Part shown: positions 1 through 6,429 of the stretch, piece after piece | Layout: each line of letters opens with the position of its first letter | Numbering within the stretch: position 1 is the stretch's first letter | NCBI GenBank assembly: GCA_030609975.1 | Contig: JAUWSR010000174.1 | Span: 1 to 7,954, forward strand | Reading direction: 5' to 3' | Length of the DNA stretch: 7,954 nt | Source of the DNA: Acidobacteriota bacterium | GTDB taxonomy: Bacteria; Acidobacteriota; Aminicenantia; Aminicenantales; Aminicenantaceae | Made by a program: the position numbers and the translations under genes | Notes under the pieces: model-generated | Seen by the model: only the letters and a program-made list of their open reading frames with translations | What the model was told of the DNA's origin: nothing | Databases searched by the model: none

Positions 1-146
1 ACCCCGTTTTGGGTGCCAAAGTGGGGAAGATCATGATCATAATTAATATTGATGGTTTGAACGACACGGGAGTCATGTAAATCGATGACCACCAGCTTAC
101 AACTCTGTGTGGAAACATCAATCCCTGTAAATAGTTTACCAGCCAT
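1..146 (-). CDS. FGGY-family carbohydrate kinase, xylulokinase-like (N-terminal 48 codons, truncated by window edge)
   Basis: Reading leftward from an ATG at 146, the open frame continues off the window edge. Residues 8-22 (GIDVSTQSCKLVVID) match the N-terminal ATP-binding phosphate-1 loop of FGGY sugar kinases. A following segment, NYDHDLPHFGTQNGV, resembles the 'D-DLP-FGT-GGV' stretch of XYLB-type xylulokinases (the branch that includes the eukaryotic enzyme) more than the short E. coli XylB type. By family, the enzyme phosphorylates a ketose such as D-xylulose with ATP in the cytoplasm. The true substrate cannot be read from 48 residues. It starts 10 bases after the stop of the NusG-II-domain gene, so it is probably the next gene of the rnf transcript. 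An AGG lies very close to the ATG, which makes a weak ribosome binding site. The family is fairly sure; the xylulose assignment is an inference. Confidence 0.8.
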   Translation of the reverse strand, partial: MAGKLFTGIDVSTQSCKLVVIDLHDSRVVQTININYDHDLPHFGTQNG

Positions 147-156
147 ACCTGTTCTA

Positions 157-891
157 CTAACCGATTACGGTGTCGACAGAGCCGCCTCCTTGAACCTCCA
201 GGAGGAAGTGGTTGGGAGCACAGATGATGCGTTCTCCAGTAAGTGAAACCGGCGGGGAAAGTCTGCAGATCTGGTGGCGGCAGGAGGATTCGCTGATCCA
301 GGCGCGGCCGTTTTCGATGCGAAGGGTAATGTCGCCTAGGCGCCCGGGGAGAACTTCTGTCTTCTGGCCCTTGAGAGGAACCCGTTCTATCTGGCGACCG
401 TTCTGGAACAGGATGACGGCTTGGCCTTGGGCCTCTCTTTTTTTTGCCTGCTTGAAGCCGACTATGGTCAGTCCTGAAGTCGAAGGATTGTGTTCATTGA
501 GGGTTGACCAGAGACGGAGGAGCTTCTGAGTGCGCACATCCCAGATCCGGCCGTTTTTGATCAGGGCGAAGGAGGGACGAGCTTGATTTTGTAGCAAGCT
601 GAAGGATATGGTCATGTCCGCTTGCTGTGGGTCGGCAGCCAGGGCCTGTCCCCTGCGCTGCAGCGCCTGAGAGAGAGCATCGCGTTGCGGGTGGGCCGTG
701 AGGAAAGAGAATTGCTTTCCGGGATCTATGTTGTAGACAGAAAGTTCATTCAAGATCAAGGGGATAACATCGTGAGGGTTATCCGCGATCAGATAGAGCT
801 CGCTGTTTTTGCCGGTTTTCTGAGTGGCCAGCAATACCGAGGTAATAACCGGAGAGACCAAGATGGTGTTTAAAAAGCTGCGTCTATCCAT
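157..891 (-). CDS. Tat-signal protein with C-terminal NusG-II-type domain, Rnf-associated, 244 aa
   Basis: The N-terminus MDRRSFLNTILVSPVITSV has a twin-arginine motif (D-R3-R4-S-F-L) followed by a hydrophobic stretch, so export by the Tat pathway is predicted. Residues about 30-135 form a domain I do not recognise. Residues about 155-235 look like a NusG domain II-like fold (family PF07009): a beta-rich segment, then I-x-N-G-R-A-W-I-S-E-S-S-C204-x4-C209, then the typical closing I-I-C224-A-P-N-x-F-L-L-E-V. Stand-alone members of this family are roughly half this length and are often found beside rnf genes or Gx-type transporters, but their function is not established. The start at 891 is supported by a strong AAGGAGG five bases upstream, and the gene overlaps the RseC-like gene by 8 bases. 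Being last of the rnf-related genes, it may be an extracytoplasmic accessory factor of the complex; that role is inference. Confidence 0.75.
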   Translation of the reverse strand: MDRRSFLNTILVSPVITSVLLATQKTGKNSELYLIADNPHDVIPLILNELSVYNIDPGKQFSFLTAHPQRDALSQALQRRGQALAADPQQADMTISFSLLQNQARPSFALIKNGRIWDVRTQKLLRLWSTLNEHNPSTSGLTIVGFKQAKKREAQGQAVILFQNGRQIERVPLKGQKTEVLPGRLGDITLRIENGRAWISESSCRHQICRLSPPVSLTGERIICAPNHFLLEVQGGGSVDTVIG

Positions 892-1324
892 GACAGCCTC
901 CTTTTTTGGTGATATCCAATATGACTGGATATAGAGATTTGAGATTGGCGGTGCGAAAATATCGAACCAACCAGGGGATGGCCGCTCCCAGGCCTAGGAT
1001 AAAACCCAAAAAGCCTGCCTGGGAAGAGGCTAGAGACAGAGTGCCAGCCAGTAGAATGCCGGCAAAAGCACCGCCTACCGAAGCCACCAGAAGTGTGCTG
1101 AATAGTATAATAAGGGCACGGTTGTAATCTGTCTCCGGGATTTCGATCAGCACTTCGTCTCCGGGGAGAGCATTGTAAGGGTTTCTTGCGTCCAGGCGCC
1201 CCTCGCTCTGACTGGGGCCTTTACACAAACTGGAGGCGGAGCAATCTGAACATGCATCTGAGCAGGACACCTTGATCTGAGCCATATCGCCCTGGACGGA
1301 GATCACGATGCCGCTATCTTTCAT
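884..1324 (-). CDS. RseC/RsxC-associated SoxR-reducing family membrane protein, 146 aa
   Basis: The protein has the layout of the RseC/MucC family (PF04246). A cytoplasmic N-terminal half carries a cysteine cluster, C21-x3-C25-x2-C28-x5-C34, followed by a 'NPYNALPGDEVLIEIPE' segment (residues 48-64), like the conserved 'N-GD-V-v-i' stretch of the family. Two transmembrane helices follow at about 70-92 and 103-122. In E. coli, RseC works with the Rnf-like Rsx complex to keep SoxR reduced and also affects the sigmaE pathway. In rnf operons of anaerobes it is a common passenger, perhaps binding an Fe-S cluster and helping assembly or electron transfer. Its ATG overlaps the rnfB stop by four bases (ATGA), which implies translational coupling. 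The length fits the family (about 140-160 aa). The family call is fairly sure, but the role here is not demonstrated by sequence. Confidence 0.82.
   Translation of the reverse strand: MKDSGIVISVQGDMAQIKVSCSDACSDCSASSLCKGPSQSEGRLDARNPYNALPGDEVLIEIPETDYNRALIILFSTLLVASVGGAFAGILLAGTLSLASSQAGFLGFILGLGAAIPWLVRYFRTANLKSLYPVILDITKKGGCHG
897..903 (-). promoter_or_regulatory. Strong Shine-Dalgarno for the Tat/NusG-II gene
   Basis: The minus strand reads AAGGAGG five bases before the ATG at 891, inside the 3' end of the RseC-like gene. This is a near-perfect anti-16S match. It fixes the start of the downstream gene and suggests that gene is well translated despite the 8-base overlap. Confidence 0.75.
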
Positions 1325-2157
1325 ATGGACTCTTGAACCTCTGGAGAGGCCTCTTCAGGCTCGGGCTTGTGCAGCCGGCCGATTGAATCGGTCGGGCATT
1401 TTTCCAAGGCCGGGATTTGTTCAGGCAAGATCTTTTTGTAATCTTTGATGACAGCCAGGTTCTTCTCGAGTACGATGGCATCCGGACAAGCACGGACACA
1501 GATCCCGCAGCCGATACAGGCGTTCTTACAGGCTTTTTTTGCCGCCGGGCCGCGATCCCGAGAGCGGCAGTAGACAAAGATGTTCTGATCCTGAGGATGG
1601 AGCTCGAATAGGCCTCGGGGACAGGCATCGACACATTTGCCGCAGGCGGTGCAGGCCTCTTCCACCACATAGGGAAGCCCATCTTCTCCCATGAAAAGAG
1701 CCTGGAACTGACAGGCCCGGACACAATCGCCATCGCCCAGACAGCCGTAGCTGCACTGCTTGTTACCTCCCACCAGATTTGCGGCATAGCAGGTGTTAAG
1801 ACCCCAGTATTCTCCTCTGTCTTTGGCCGCGGTTCGAGTTCCGCGGCAGTGGCGGCGAGCGATTTTTTTAATGATCTCTCCGGCTTCGACACCCAAGATC
1901 TCTGCAATCTTCTGTGCCGTTTCTGCTCCACCCACGGGGCAGCCGTTGGCGCCAGCCTCTCCTTTGACCACGGCTTCGGCAAAGGCCTGGCAGCCAGCGT
2001 AACCGCAGGCTCCGCAGTTGGCTTGGGGCAGGCTCTCGGAGACTTCCACGACCTTGGGGTTTTCTTCGACTTTGAGTTTTTGGTAAGCAAAAGCCAGCCC
2101 GGTCGAGAACAGGAGCCCGAGTGCGGCCATGGTGATGATGGGTATCAGTATGTCCAT
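1321..2157 (-). CDS. rnfB: RnfB, ferredoxin-side Fe-S subunit of the Rnf complex (long form), 278 aa
   Basis: An N-terminal membrane anchor (residues 3-24) is followed by the Fe-S domain signature NCGACGYAGC with C48, C51, C56 and C73. C104 (in HCRGT) and C123 match isolated conserved cysteines of long RnfB proteins. Ferredoxin-type motifs follow: C135-x3-C139-x5-C145-x3-C149, C169-x2-C172-x2-C175-x3-C179-P, and C214-x2-C217-x2-C220-x3-C224-P with an extra C210. By family knowledge RnfB takes electrons from reduced ferredoxin. The protein is longer than the E. coli homologue (about 190 aa) and resembles the anaerobe type. The C-terminal position, where such proteins usually have one more CxxCxxCxxxCP, keeps only C254-P; the others read I, E and A. 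The start ATG at 2157 overlaps the rnfA stop by one base (TAATG). A longer frame extending upstream would lie inside rnfA and lacks family similarity. Confidence 0.95.
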   Translation of the reverse strand: MDILIPIITMAALGLLFSTGLAFAYQKLKVEENPKVVEVSESLPQANCGACGYAGCQAFAEAVVKGEAGANGCPVGGAETAQKIAEILGVEAGEIIKKIARRHCRGTRTAAKDRGEYWGLNTCYAANLVGGNKQCSYGCLGDGDCVRACQFQALFMGEDGLPYVVEEACTACGKCVDACPRGLFELHPQDQNIFVYCRSRDRGPAAKKACKNACIGCGICVRACPDAIVLEKNLAVIKDYKKILPEQIPALEKCPTDSIGRLHKPEPEEASPEVQESI

Positions 2158-2732
2158 TAGGTAATCATCCCAGAAAAACCGGTGAAAGCTAAAGCCATGA
2201 TTCCGGCGACAATCAACGCGATCCCCGCCCCTTTTAGGGGCTCGGGGACATCGGCCAGATCGAGTTGTTCCCGGATGCTTGCCATGAGCACGATGGCCAG
2301 GGTAAAGCCAAGGCCCGAGCCTACGCCGAAGATGACGGCGTGGATAAAATTGTAGTTTCGCAGGGCCGTCAGCAAAGCCAACCCCATGATGGCACAATTG
2401 GTAGTGATGAGAGGAAGATAGATACCCAACGCTTGGTAGAGAGGAGGGCTGATCTTCCGGATGAACATCTCCACCAGCTGTACCAGAGCAGCGATGACCA
2501 GGATAAAGGAGACGATCTGGAGATAGTCAAGCTTGAAAGGGATCAGGATCCAGTGATTGATCATCCAGGAAACCACAGCGGTGATGGTCATGACAAAAGT
2601 GACCGCCATTCCCATGGAGACAGCCGAATCGATCCGCTTACTGACTCCCAGAAAGGGGCAGATGCCCAAAAAGTAGTAGAGAACATAGTTCTGAACGAAA
2701 ATCGCGGCTATAAAGAGCATCAGGAGATCCAT
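2157..2732 (-). CDS. rnfA: RnfA, integral membrane subunit of the Rnf complex, 191 aa
   Basis: This is a very hydrophobic protein with about six transmembrane helices, of typical RnfA length. Signature segments are visible: NYVLYYFLGICPFLGVSK near residues 15-32 and PLITTNCAIMGLAL near 107-120. C25 and C113 sit in the two half-membrane positions that, in structural work on Rnf and Nqr complexes, help hold an intramembrane [2Fe-2S] cluster shared with the RnfE partner. RnfA and RnfE are homologous and arranged in inverted topology. The ATG at 2732 overlaps the rnfE stop (TGATG) and has a GAGGG upstream. The stop overlaps the rnfB start. No anomalies are seen. Confidence 0.95.
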   Translation of the reverse strand: MDLLMLFIAAIFVQNYVLYYFLGICPFLGVSKRIDSAVSMGMAVTFVMTITAVVSWMINHWILIPFKLDYLQIVSFILVIAALVQLVEMFIRKISPPLYQALGIYLPLITTNCAIMGLALLTALRNYNFIHAVIFGVGSGLGFTLAIVLMASIREQLDLADVPEPLKGAGIALIVAGIMALAFTGFSGMIT

Positions 2733-3346
2733 CAGGCGCGCCCTCTGCGAGTTCTTTGTTCTATCGCCAGTGCGATCCCCAGCAGGATGCCCAGCGTGAT
2801 GAAGGCCCCGGCGGGCAGGATCATGATGATCCAAGGCTTGAACCACGGTCCCATGACTTGATATCCCAGAAACGTCCCTGCACCCAAGACTTCACGGATA
2901 GAGCTCAAAATCAACAGAGCCAGGATGAAACCTGTACTCATACCCAAGGCATCGATAAGGGCGCGGCCCACAGAGTTACGGGAAGAGAAGGCTTCCTGAC
3001 GGCCCAGGATAATGCAGTTGACCACGATCAGAGGTACATAGGGCCCCAAGGCCTTGGAGATAGGAGGGAAATAGGCAGCCATAACGCGATCCGCAATGGT
3101 AACAAAAGTAGCGATAACCACGATATAGGATGCGATCCGCACTTGGGCGGGGATGAGCTTTTTTATGGAGGCCACGACCACCGAGCTAAGGATCAGCACA
3201 AAACTGGCGGCCAGGCCCATGGCGATGCCGTTGATGACGGCATTGGTGACCGCCAGCACGGGACACATCCCCAGGAGTTGGCGGAAGACCGGATTCTCAT
3301 CCCACAGGCCTTTGAGATATTCTGCGGTCAGGCTCTTACTCGACAT
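2732..3346 (-). CDS. rnfE: RnfE, integral membrane subunit of the Rnf complex, 204 aa
   Basis: The N-terminus carries the family hallmark 'LWDENPVFRQLLGMCPVLAVTN' (residues 14-35, with C28), and a second signature PYVPLIVVNCIILGRQEAF runs from about 102 to 120 with C111. The remainder is about six membrane helices. C28 and C111 correspond to the cysteines expected to share a [2Fe-2S] cluster with RnfA. The protein is paralogous to RnfA but has the extra hydrophilic N-terminal segment and a charged C-terminal tail (EQRTRRGRA). It starts one base after the rnfG stop, with GAGG upstream, and its stop overlaps the rnfA start. Length is normal for RnfE (about 200 aa). Confidence 0.95.
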   Translation of the reverse strand: MSSKSLTAEYLKGLWDENPVFRQLLGMCPVLAVTNAVINGIAMGLAASFVLILSSVVVASIKKLIPAQVRIASYIVVIATFVTIADRVMAAYFPPISKALGPYVPLIVVNCIILGRQEAFSSRNSVGRALIDALGMSTGFILALLILSSIREVLGAGTFLGYQVMGPWFKPWIIMILPAGAFITLGILLGIALAIEQRTRRGRA

Positions 3347-3347
3347 C

Positions 3348-3941
3348 TTATTCCTCTTTCCCGAGCTTGCCCTCTTGTTTGATCACCCTCAGGCGTTCCA
3401 AAGAGAGATTGACCATCTGCAGGACTTTCTCCGAGGAGATTGTGGCTCCGGTGATGGTGTTGATCTCGGAGGTGGCAAGCTCTTCCGGTGAACCCGCCGC
3501 CGGCTTCCGCAGGGTTAGGGGGCGGCTCAGATCCTTTTTCTCCCAGAATCGAAGGAAGGCGAGCGCATCCGTGATCTTAGCGCCCAGGCCGGGAGTTTCC
3601 TTCTGTTCAAGGATCGTCAGGGAATTCAAACGTTGGATGGCAGGATCGGTGCCGAACATCAGCTTGATAATGTCCTGGAAGCCGGTCCCGGAAGCATAAA
3701 CGGCATATCCCAAGGCCATCCCCTCGCCGTCCTGCCCTGCATAGACCGTGAATTTTTCCTCCTCGTAGAGCTTTACGCTGGTTACCGTACCCGGAATGAC
3801 AACGGTTATGGCGGCTTCGATCTCGCGCAGCCGATTCAGCTCGATGCGTTCTGTGGTGAGGAGCCCCACGACCGAAAGCAGGCTTCCAGAGATGAGGCCG
3901 ACCATGGTGAGGACAAAAATCATTCGGGCAGAAAGGCTCAT
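3348..3941 (-). CDS. rnfG: RnfG, covalent-FMN subunit of the Rnf complex, 197 aa
   Basis: One N-terminal transmembrane helix (residues 8-29) anchors an extracytoplasmic FMN-binding domain (PF04205). The region GYAVYASGTGFQDIIKLMFG (78-97) and ETPGLGAKI (115-123) are classic RnfG/NqrC features. The flavinylation motif is N161-T-I-T-G-A-T167-I-S-S, where T167 should carry FMN by a phosphoester bond made by ApbE. No apbE is in this window. The usual aspartate six residues before the modified threonine is asparagine here. An excellent ribosome binding site (AAAGGAGG at 3947-3954, five bases from ATG) supports the start, which overlaps the rnfD stop by four bases. RnfG passes electrons between RnfD and the rest of the chain. 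Confidence 0.95.
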   Translation of the reverse strand: MSLSARMIFVLTMVGLISGSLLSVVGLLTTERIELNRLREIEAAITVVIPGTVTSVKLYEEEKFTVYAGQDGEGMALGYAVYASGTGFQDIIKLMFGTDPAIQRLNSLTILEQKETPGLGAKITDALAFLRFWEKKDLSRPLTLRKPAAGSPEELATSEINTITGATISSEKVLQMVNLSLERLRVIKQEGKLGKEE

Positions 3942-4915
3942 GCCTGCCTCCTTTCACCCAATATCCGCGGACGTGTGTAGCGGTTGATCAGGGGAACGAA
4001 GGTGTTCATGAACAGGATGGAAAACATAACGCCCTCGGGGAATCCTCCAAAAAGGCGGATGATCCCCACCATCAAGCCGATACCTAGGGCATAGATCCAA
4101 GCGCCTCGGGTGGAAATAGGAGAGGTCACCATGTCTGTGGCCATAAACAAGGCGCCGATCAACAATCCTCCTGCCAGCAGATGGAAGACCGGAATGGCGT
4201 ATTTATTAGCATCCACCATCCAAAATATTCCAGTAAAAACACTTAGAGAAAGAATAATCCCTGCGGGAATCCGCCAGTCGATGACACGCTTGAACAGGAG
4301 AAAAAGAGCGCCCAAGATCAAAGCCAGGGCAGAGGTCTCCCCGATACAGCCTCCGATGTTTCCCCAGAGCAGCTCGGGCAGCGACGTTAAGGTTCCCTGG
4401 GAGATCGCATCCTGAAACTTAAGATTTCCCAGGGGTGTAGCAAAGGTCACCGCATCTAAACTCAGTGTAACCGGTGCCGACCATGTGGTCATGGCCACTG
4501 GAAAGGCGATCTGCATGAAGGCGCGCCCCACCAAGGCCGGATTGAAGATGTTGTGTCCCAGCCCCCCAAAAACCTGCTTTCCTAAGGCCACGGCGACAAC
4601 CGAGCCGATGACAGCCAATTCCAGAGAAAGGTCCGGAGGAAGCGTCATTGCCAGCAGGAGTGCGGTGATGATAGCGGAGCCGTCCCAAAGCGAGTTCAGA
4701 GGCTTCTTCCTCACTTTTAGGAAAATCGCCTCCGTGGCCAGACAACCCAGGAGGCAGGCCAAGTAAAGGAACAGTGCTTTGAGTCGAAAATAATAGAATG
4801 ACGCAGCGATAGCCGGCAATAGGCTTATAATCACCACGTACATGATCTTGGGAACGGAGTCGTGATCTTGAAAATGAGGAGAGGATTTGAGGAACATTAC
4901 GTTATTTGCCATCAT
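3938..4915 (-). CDS. rnfD: RnfD, membrane flavin subunit of the Rnf complex, 325 aa
   Basis: The protein is polytopic, about nine to ten helices, and homologous to NqrB. It begins MMANNVMFLKSSPHF, matching the family's short N-terminal 'SSPH' motif. Signature stretches are 'LWDGSAIITALLLAMTLPP' and 'GGLGHNIFNPALVGRAF' (about 75-132). The covalent FMN site is D-A-V-T-F-A-T-P-L, with the modified threonine at residue 160 (159 if the second ATG is used). The residue that is glycine in the strict T/S-G-A-T motif is phenylalanine here; this position varies among RnfD proteins. The C-terminal 'ATDMVTSPISTRG' and 'GGFPEGVMFSILFMN' are typical. Two adjacent ATG codons (4915 and 4912) both overlap the rnfC stop, by four or one bases; sequence alone does not decide between them. 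By family, RnfD takes part in the ion-translocating membrane core. Confidence 0.94.
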   Translation of the reverse strand: MMANNVMFLKSSPHFQDHDSVPKIMYVVIISLLPAIAASFYYFRLKALFLYLACLLGCLATEAIFLKVRKKPLNSLWDGSAIITALLLAMTLPPDLSLELAVIGSVVAVALGKQVFGGLGHNIFNPALVGRAFMQIAFPVAMTTWSAPVTLSLDAVTFATPLGNLKFQDAISQGTLTSLPELLWGNIGGCIGETSALALILGALFLLFKRVIDWRIPAGIILSLSVFTGIFWMVDANKYAIPVFHLLAGGLLIGALFMATDMVTSPISTRGAWIYALGIGLMVGIIRLFGGFPEGVMFSILFMNTFVPLINRYTRPRILGERRQA

Positions 4916-6231
4916 GCGCTCTTCTTTCTCTTCAAGGCGATGATCTGGTTTTTGCCCAACCTTATCCAGTGGACCAGAGGGATCTTTGCGGGGCAGGAAT
5001 ACTGACAACATCCACACTCCACACAATCCAGAGCTCCCCAGGCTTCCGCTTCGTCAAGGAAATCGTGTTTAATATATTTCATCAGCTGGGTCGGTACCAG
5101 GCCCATGGGGCAGTGCGTAACACAGCGGGCGCAGCTTATGCAGGCGCGCTCACGCGCCGGCTTGGTTTCCGCCCAGGCCAGGATGCCCGACGTACCCTTT
5201 ATGACAGGCACCTCTGTGGTCCATTGGGTAAGCCCCATCATGGGGCCGCCCATGATCATCATATTGGAGCCGTCTTTGGCTCCGCCGCAAAAATCGAGGG
5301 CGTCCTGGAAGAGGGTTCCCACTCTTACCAAAAGATTTTTTGGATCAGGGATCCCTGTTCCTGAAACGGTTACAGCTCTTTCGATCAAGGGGCGACCTTG
5401 GGAAACCGCATCCCAAACAGCCTTGGCCGTGCCTACATTCTGGACGACCACGCCCACATCGAAGGGCAGGCCTCCCCGGGGAACCTCCCGCTTCAAGAGG
5501 GCAGAGATCAGGTTTTTTTCTGCTCCCTGGGGGTATTTGGTTTTAAGCAGGCTAGTCTCAAAGGCAAATCCCGGATTCTGGCTGCGGAAGATCTCGAAGG
5601 CATCCTTTTTGTTGTTCTCGATGCCAACGATGATCTTTTTCGCGCCCGTGGCGATCCGGTCGAGCTCAGCTCCTTTAAGGATATCTTCCGGATATTCCAT
5701 CATGAGGCGGTAATCAGCGGTTAGAACCGGTTCGCACTCGCAACCATTAAGGATGATGGTATCGATGGACTTATCTTTCGGCGGCGTGATCTTCACTGCT
5801 GTGGGAAAAGCTGCTCCCCCTAAACCAACAACTCCTGCCTCTTTGACTTTTTGACGGATATCATCCGGAGAGAGAGAAAAAGGTGCATCGTGGCCTTGGA
5901 GCTCAGGAGAGATCCGGTCCTCGCCATCGTTCCTGATGATTACGGCCTGGACAGGCTTTCCTAAAGGATGGTTGAAGTCCTCTACCGCCTTCACCTTTCC
6001 GGAGACACTGGAGTGGACACTGGCGGAAAAGAGAACCTTAGCTTCGCCGATCTTCTGCCCCAGAAGGACCTCGTCTCCTTTTTTAACCAGAGGCGCTGTC
6101 GGAGCGCCAAAGTGCTGATGCAGAGGGATTACCACTTTTTCTGGCGCCGGCAGCGCCTCCAGCGCTTTGTCCTCCGTCCCGTGCTTGTGTTCCGGAGGGT
6201 GAATTCCGCGCGGAAAAGTTTTCGTTTTCAT
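4912..6231 (-). CDS. rnfC: RnfC, NADH/FMN- and Fe-S-binding peripheral subunit of the Rnf complex, 439 aa
   Basis: The N-terminus MKTKTFPRGIHPPEHK is the family start ('F-GG-hP-xK'). Then come a barrel-sandwich-like segment, the nucleotide/FMN signature G-L-G-G-A-A-F-P-T-A-V-K (136-147), NGCECEPVLTADYRLM (162-177), and YPQGAEKNLI (233-242). Two [4Fe-4S] motifs close the protein: C364-x2-C367-x2-C370-x3-C374-P and C403-x2-C406-x2-C409-x3-C413-P, with an extra C408. Known role: this subunit exchanges electrons with NAD(H). I chose the ATG at 6231 over an in-frame TTG at 6261 because the TTG overlaps the predicted -10 box and the family start matches the ATG. The ribosome binding site is weak (AAAG). 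It is the first gene of the operon, and its stop overlaps the rnfD start. The C-terminal extension seen in enterobacterial RsxC is absent, as usual in anaerobes. Confidence 0.95.
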   Translation of the reverse strand: MKTKTFPRGIHPPEHKHGTEDKALEALPAPEKVVIPLHQHFGAPTAPLVKKGDEVLLGQKIGEAKVLFSASVHSSVSGKVKAVEDFNHPLGKPVQAVIIRNDGEDRISPELQGHDAPFSLSPDDIRQKVKEAGVVGLGGAAFPTAVKITPPKDKSIDTIILNGCECEPVLTADYRLMMEYPEDILKGAELDRIATGAKKIIVGIENNKKDAFEIFRSQNPGFAFETSLLKTKYPQGAEKNLISALLKREVPRGGLPFDVGVVVQNVGTAKAVWDAVSQGRPLIERAVTVSGTGIPDPKNLLVRVGTLFQDALDFCGGAKDGSNMMIMGGPMMGLTQWTTEVPVIKGTSGILAWAETKPARERACISCARCVTHCPMGLVPTQLMKYIKHDFLDEAEAWGALDCVECGCCQYSCPAKIPLVHWIRLGKNQIIALKRKKSA

Positions 6232-6260
6232 ATCTTTGCAATATCCAAAAATGAGCCTCA

Positions 6261-6290
6261 AGTTTAGTCATTCTTGGTAGGTATTGTCAA
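6261..6290 (-). promoter_or_regulatory. Predicted sigma70-type promoter of the rnf operon
   Basis: On the minus strand a perfect -35 TTGACA (6290-6285) is separated by 18 bases from TAAACT (6266-6261), a 4/6 match to the -10 consensus. Transcription would start near 6254, leaving a leader of about 24 bases before the rnfC ATG at 6231. No other plausible promoter was noticed inside the tightly packed operon. Prediction only. Confidence 0.55.
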
Positions 6291-6291
6291 C

Positions 6292-6301
6292 CCACATGTG
6301 G
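6292..6301. promoter_or_regulatory. Perfect 10-bp palindrome next to the rnf -35 box, candidate operator
   Basis: CCACATGTGG is a perfect inverted repeat that begins two bases upstream of the TTGACA box of the rnf promoter and lies in the divergent intergenic region. Its position suits an activator or repressor site. A similar half-site (ATGTG) follows immediately at 6302-6306. No regulator gene is encoded in the window, so the binding protein, if any, is unknown. Short palindromes also occur by chance. Confidence 0.35.
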
Positions 6302-6356
6302 ATGTGCACAGAGAGGAAGACAGAGATAGAACAGAGGCGAGCGGCTAAGATAAGCT

Positions 6357-6388
6357 TTGCCTTTTCTGCCGGACTTCGGTAATATAAT
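6357..6388 (+). promoter_or_regulatory. Predicted promoter of the GNAT-like gene
   Basis: A perfect TATAAT lies at 6383-6388, about 41 bases before the ATG at 6430. The best -35 candidate is TTGCCT at 6357-6362, 20 bases away from TATAAT (too long) but 17 bases from an overlapping TAATAT at 6380-6385. One of the two pairings is probably used. It would leave a leader of about 35 bases. Together with the minus-strand promoter this makes 6232-6429 a divergent control region. Confidence 0.45.
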
Positions 6389-6429
6389 GTTAGACTGGTC
6401 GTGGCCTCCGTCACTATCAGGGAAACATC

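Noticed and set aside
1314..2090. A 258-residue open frame on the minus strand in another phase of rnfB
   Set aside because: It overlaps rnfB completely, is rich in Pro/Arg/Ser/Ala without family features, and rnfB has unmistakable Fe-S motifs in its own frame.
1793..2160. Plus-strand frames opposite rnfB
   Set aside because: They mirror the codon structure of rnfB on the opposite strand and show no domain or ribosome binding site.
6232..6261. In-frame TTG start that would lengthen RnfC by 10 residues
   Set aside because: The TTG overlaps the predicted -10 box, has no ribosome binding site, and the added residues do not match the RnfC family, whose proteins begin at the MKTKTFPRG segment.
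6343..6366. Rho-independent terminator: GGCTAAG/CTTTGCC hairpin followed by TTTTCT on the plus strand
   Set aside because: The stem is short with a T-T mismatch, no plus-strand gene lies upstream to be terminated, and it overlaps the predicted promoter of the GNAT-like gene.
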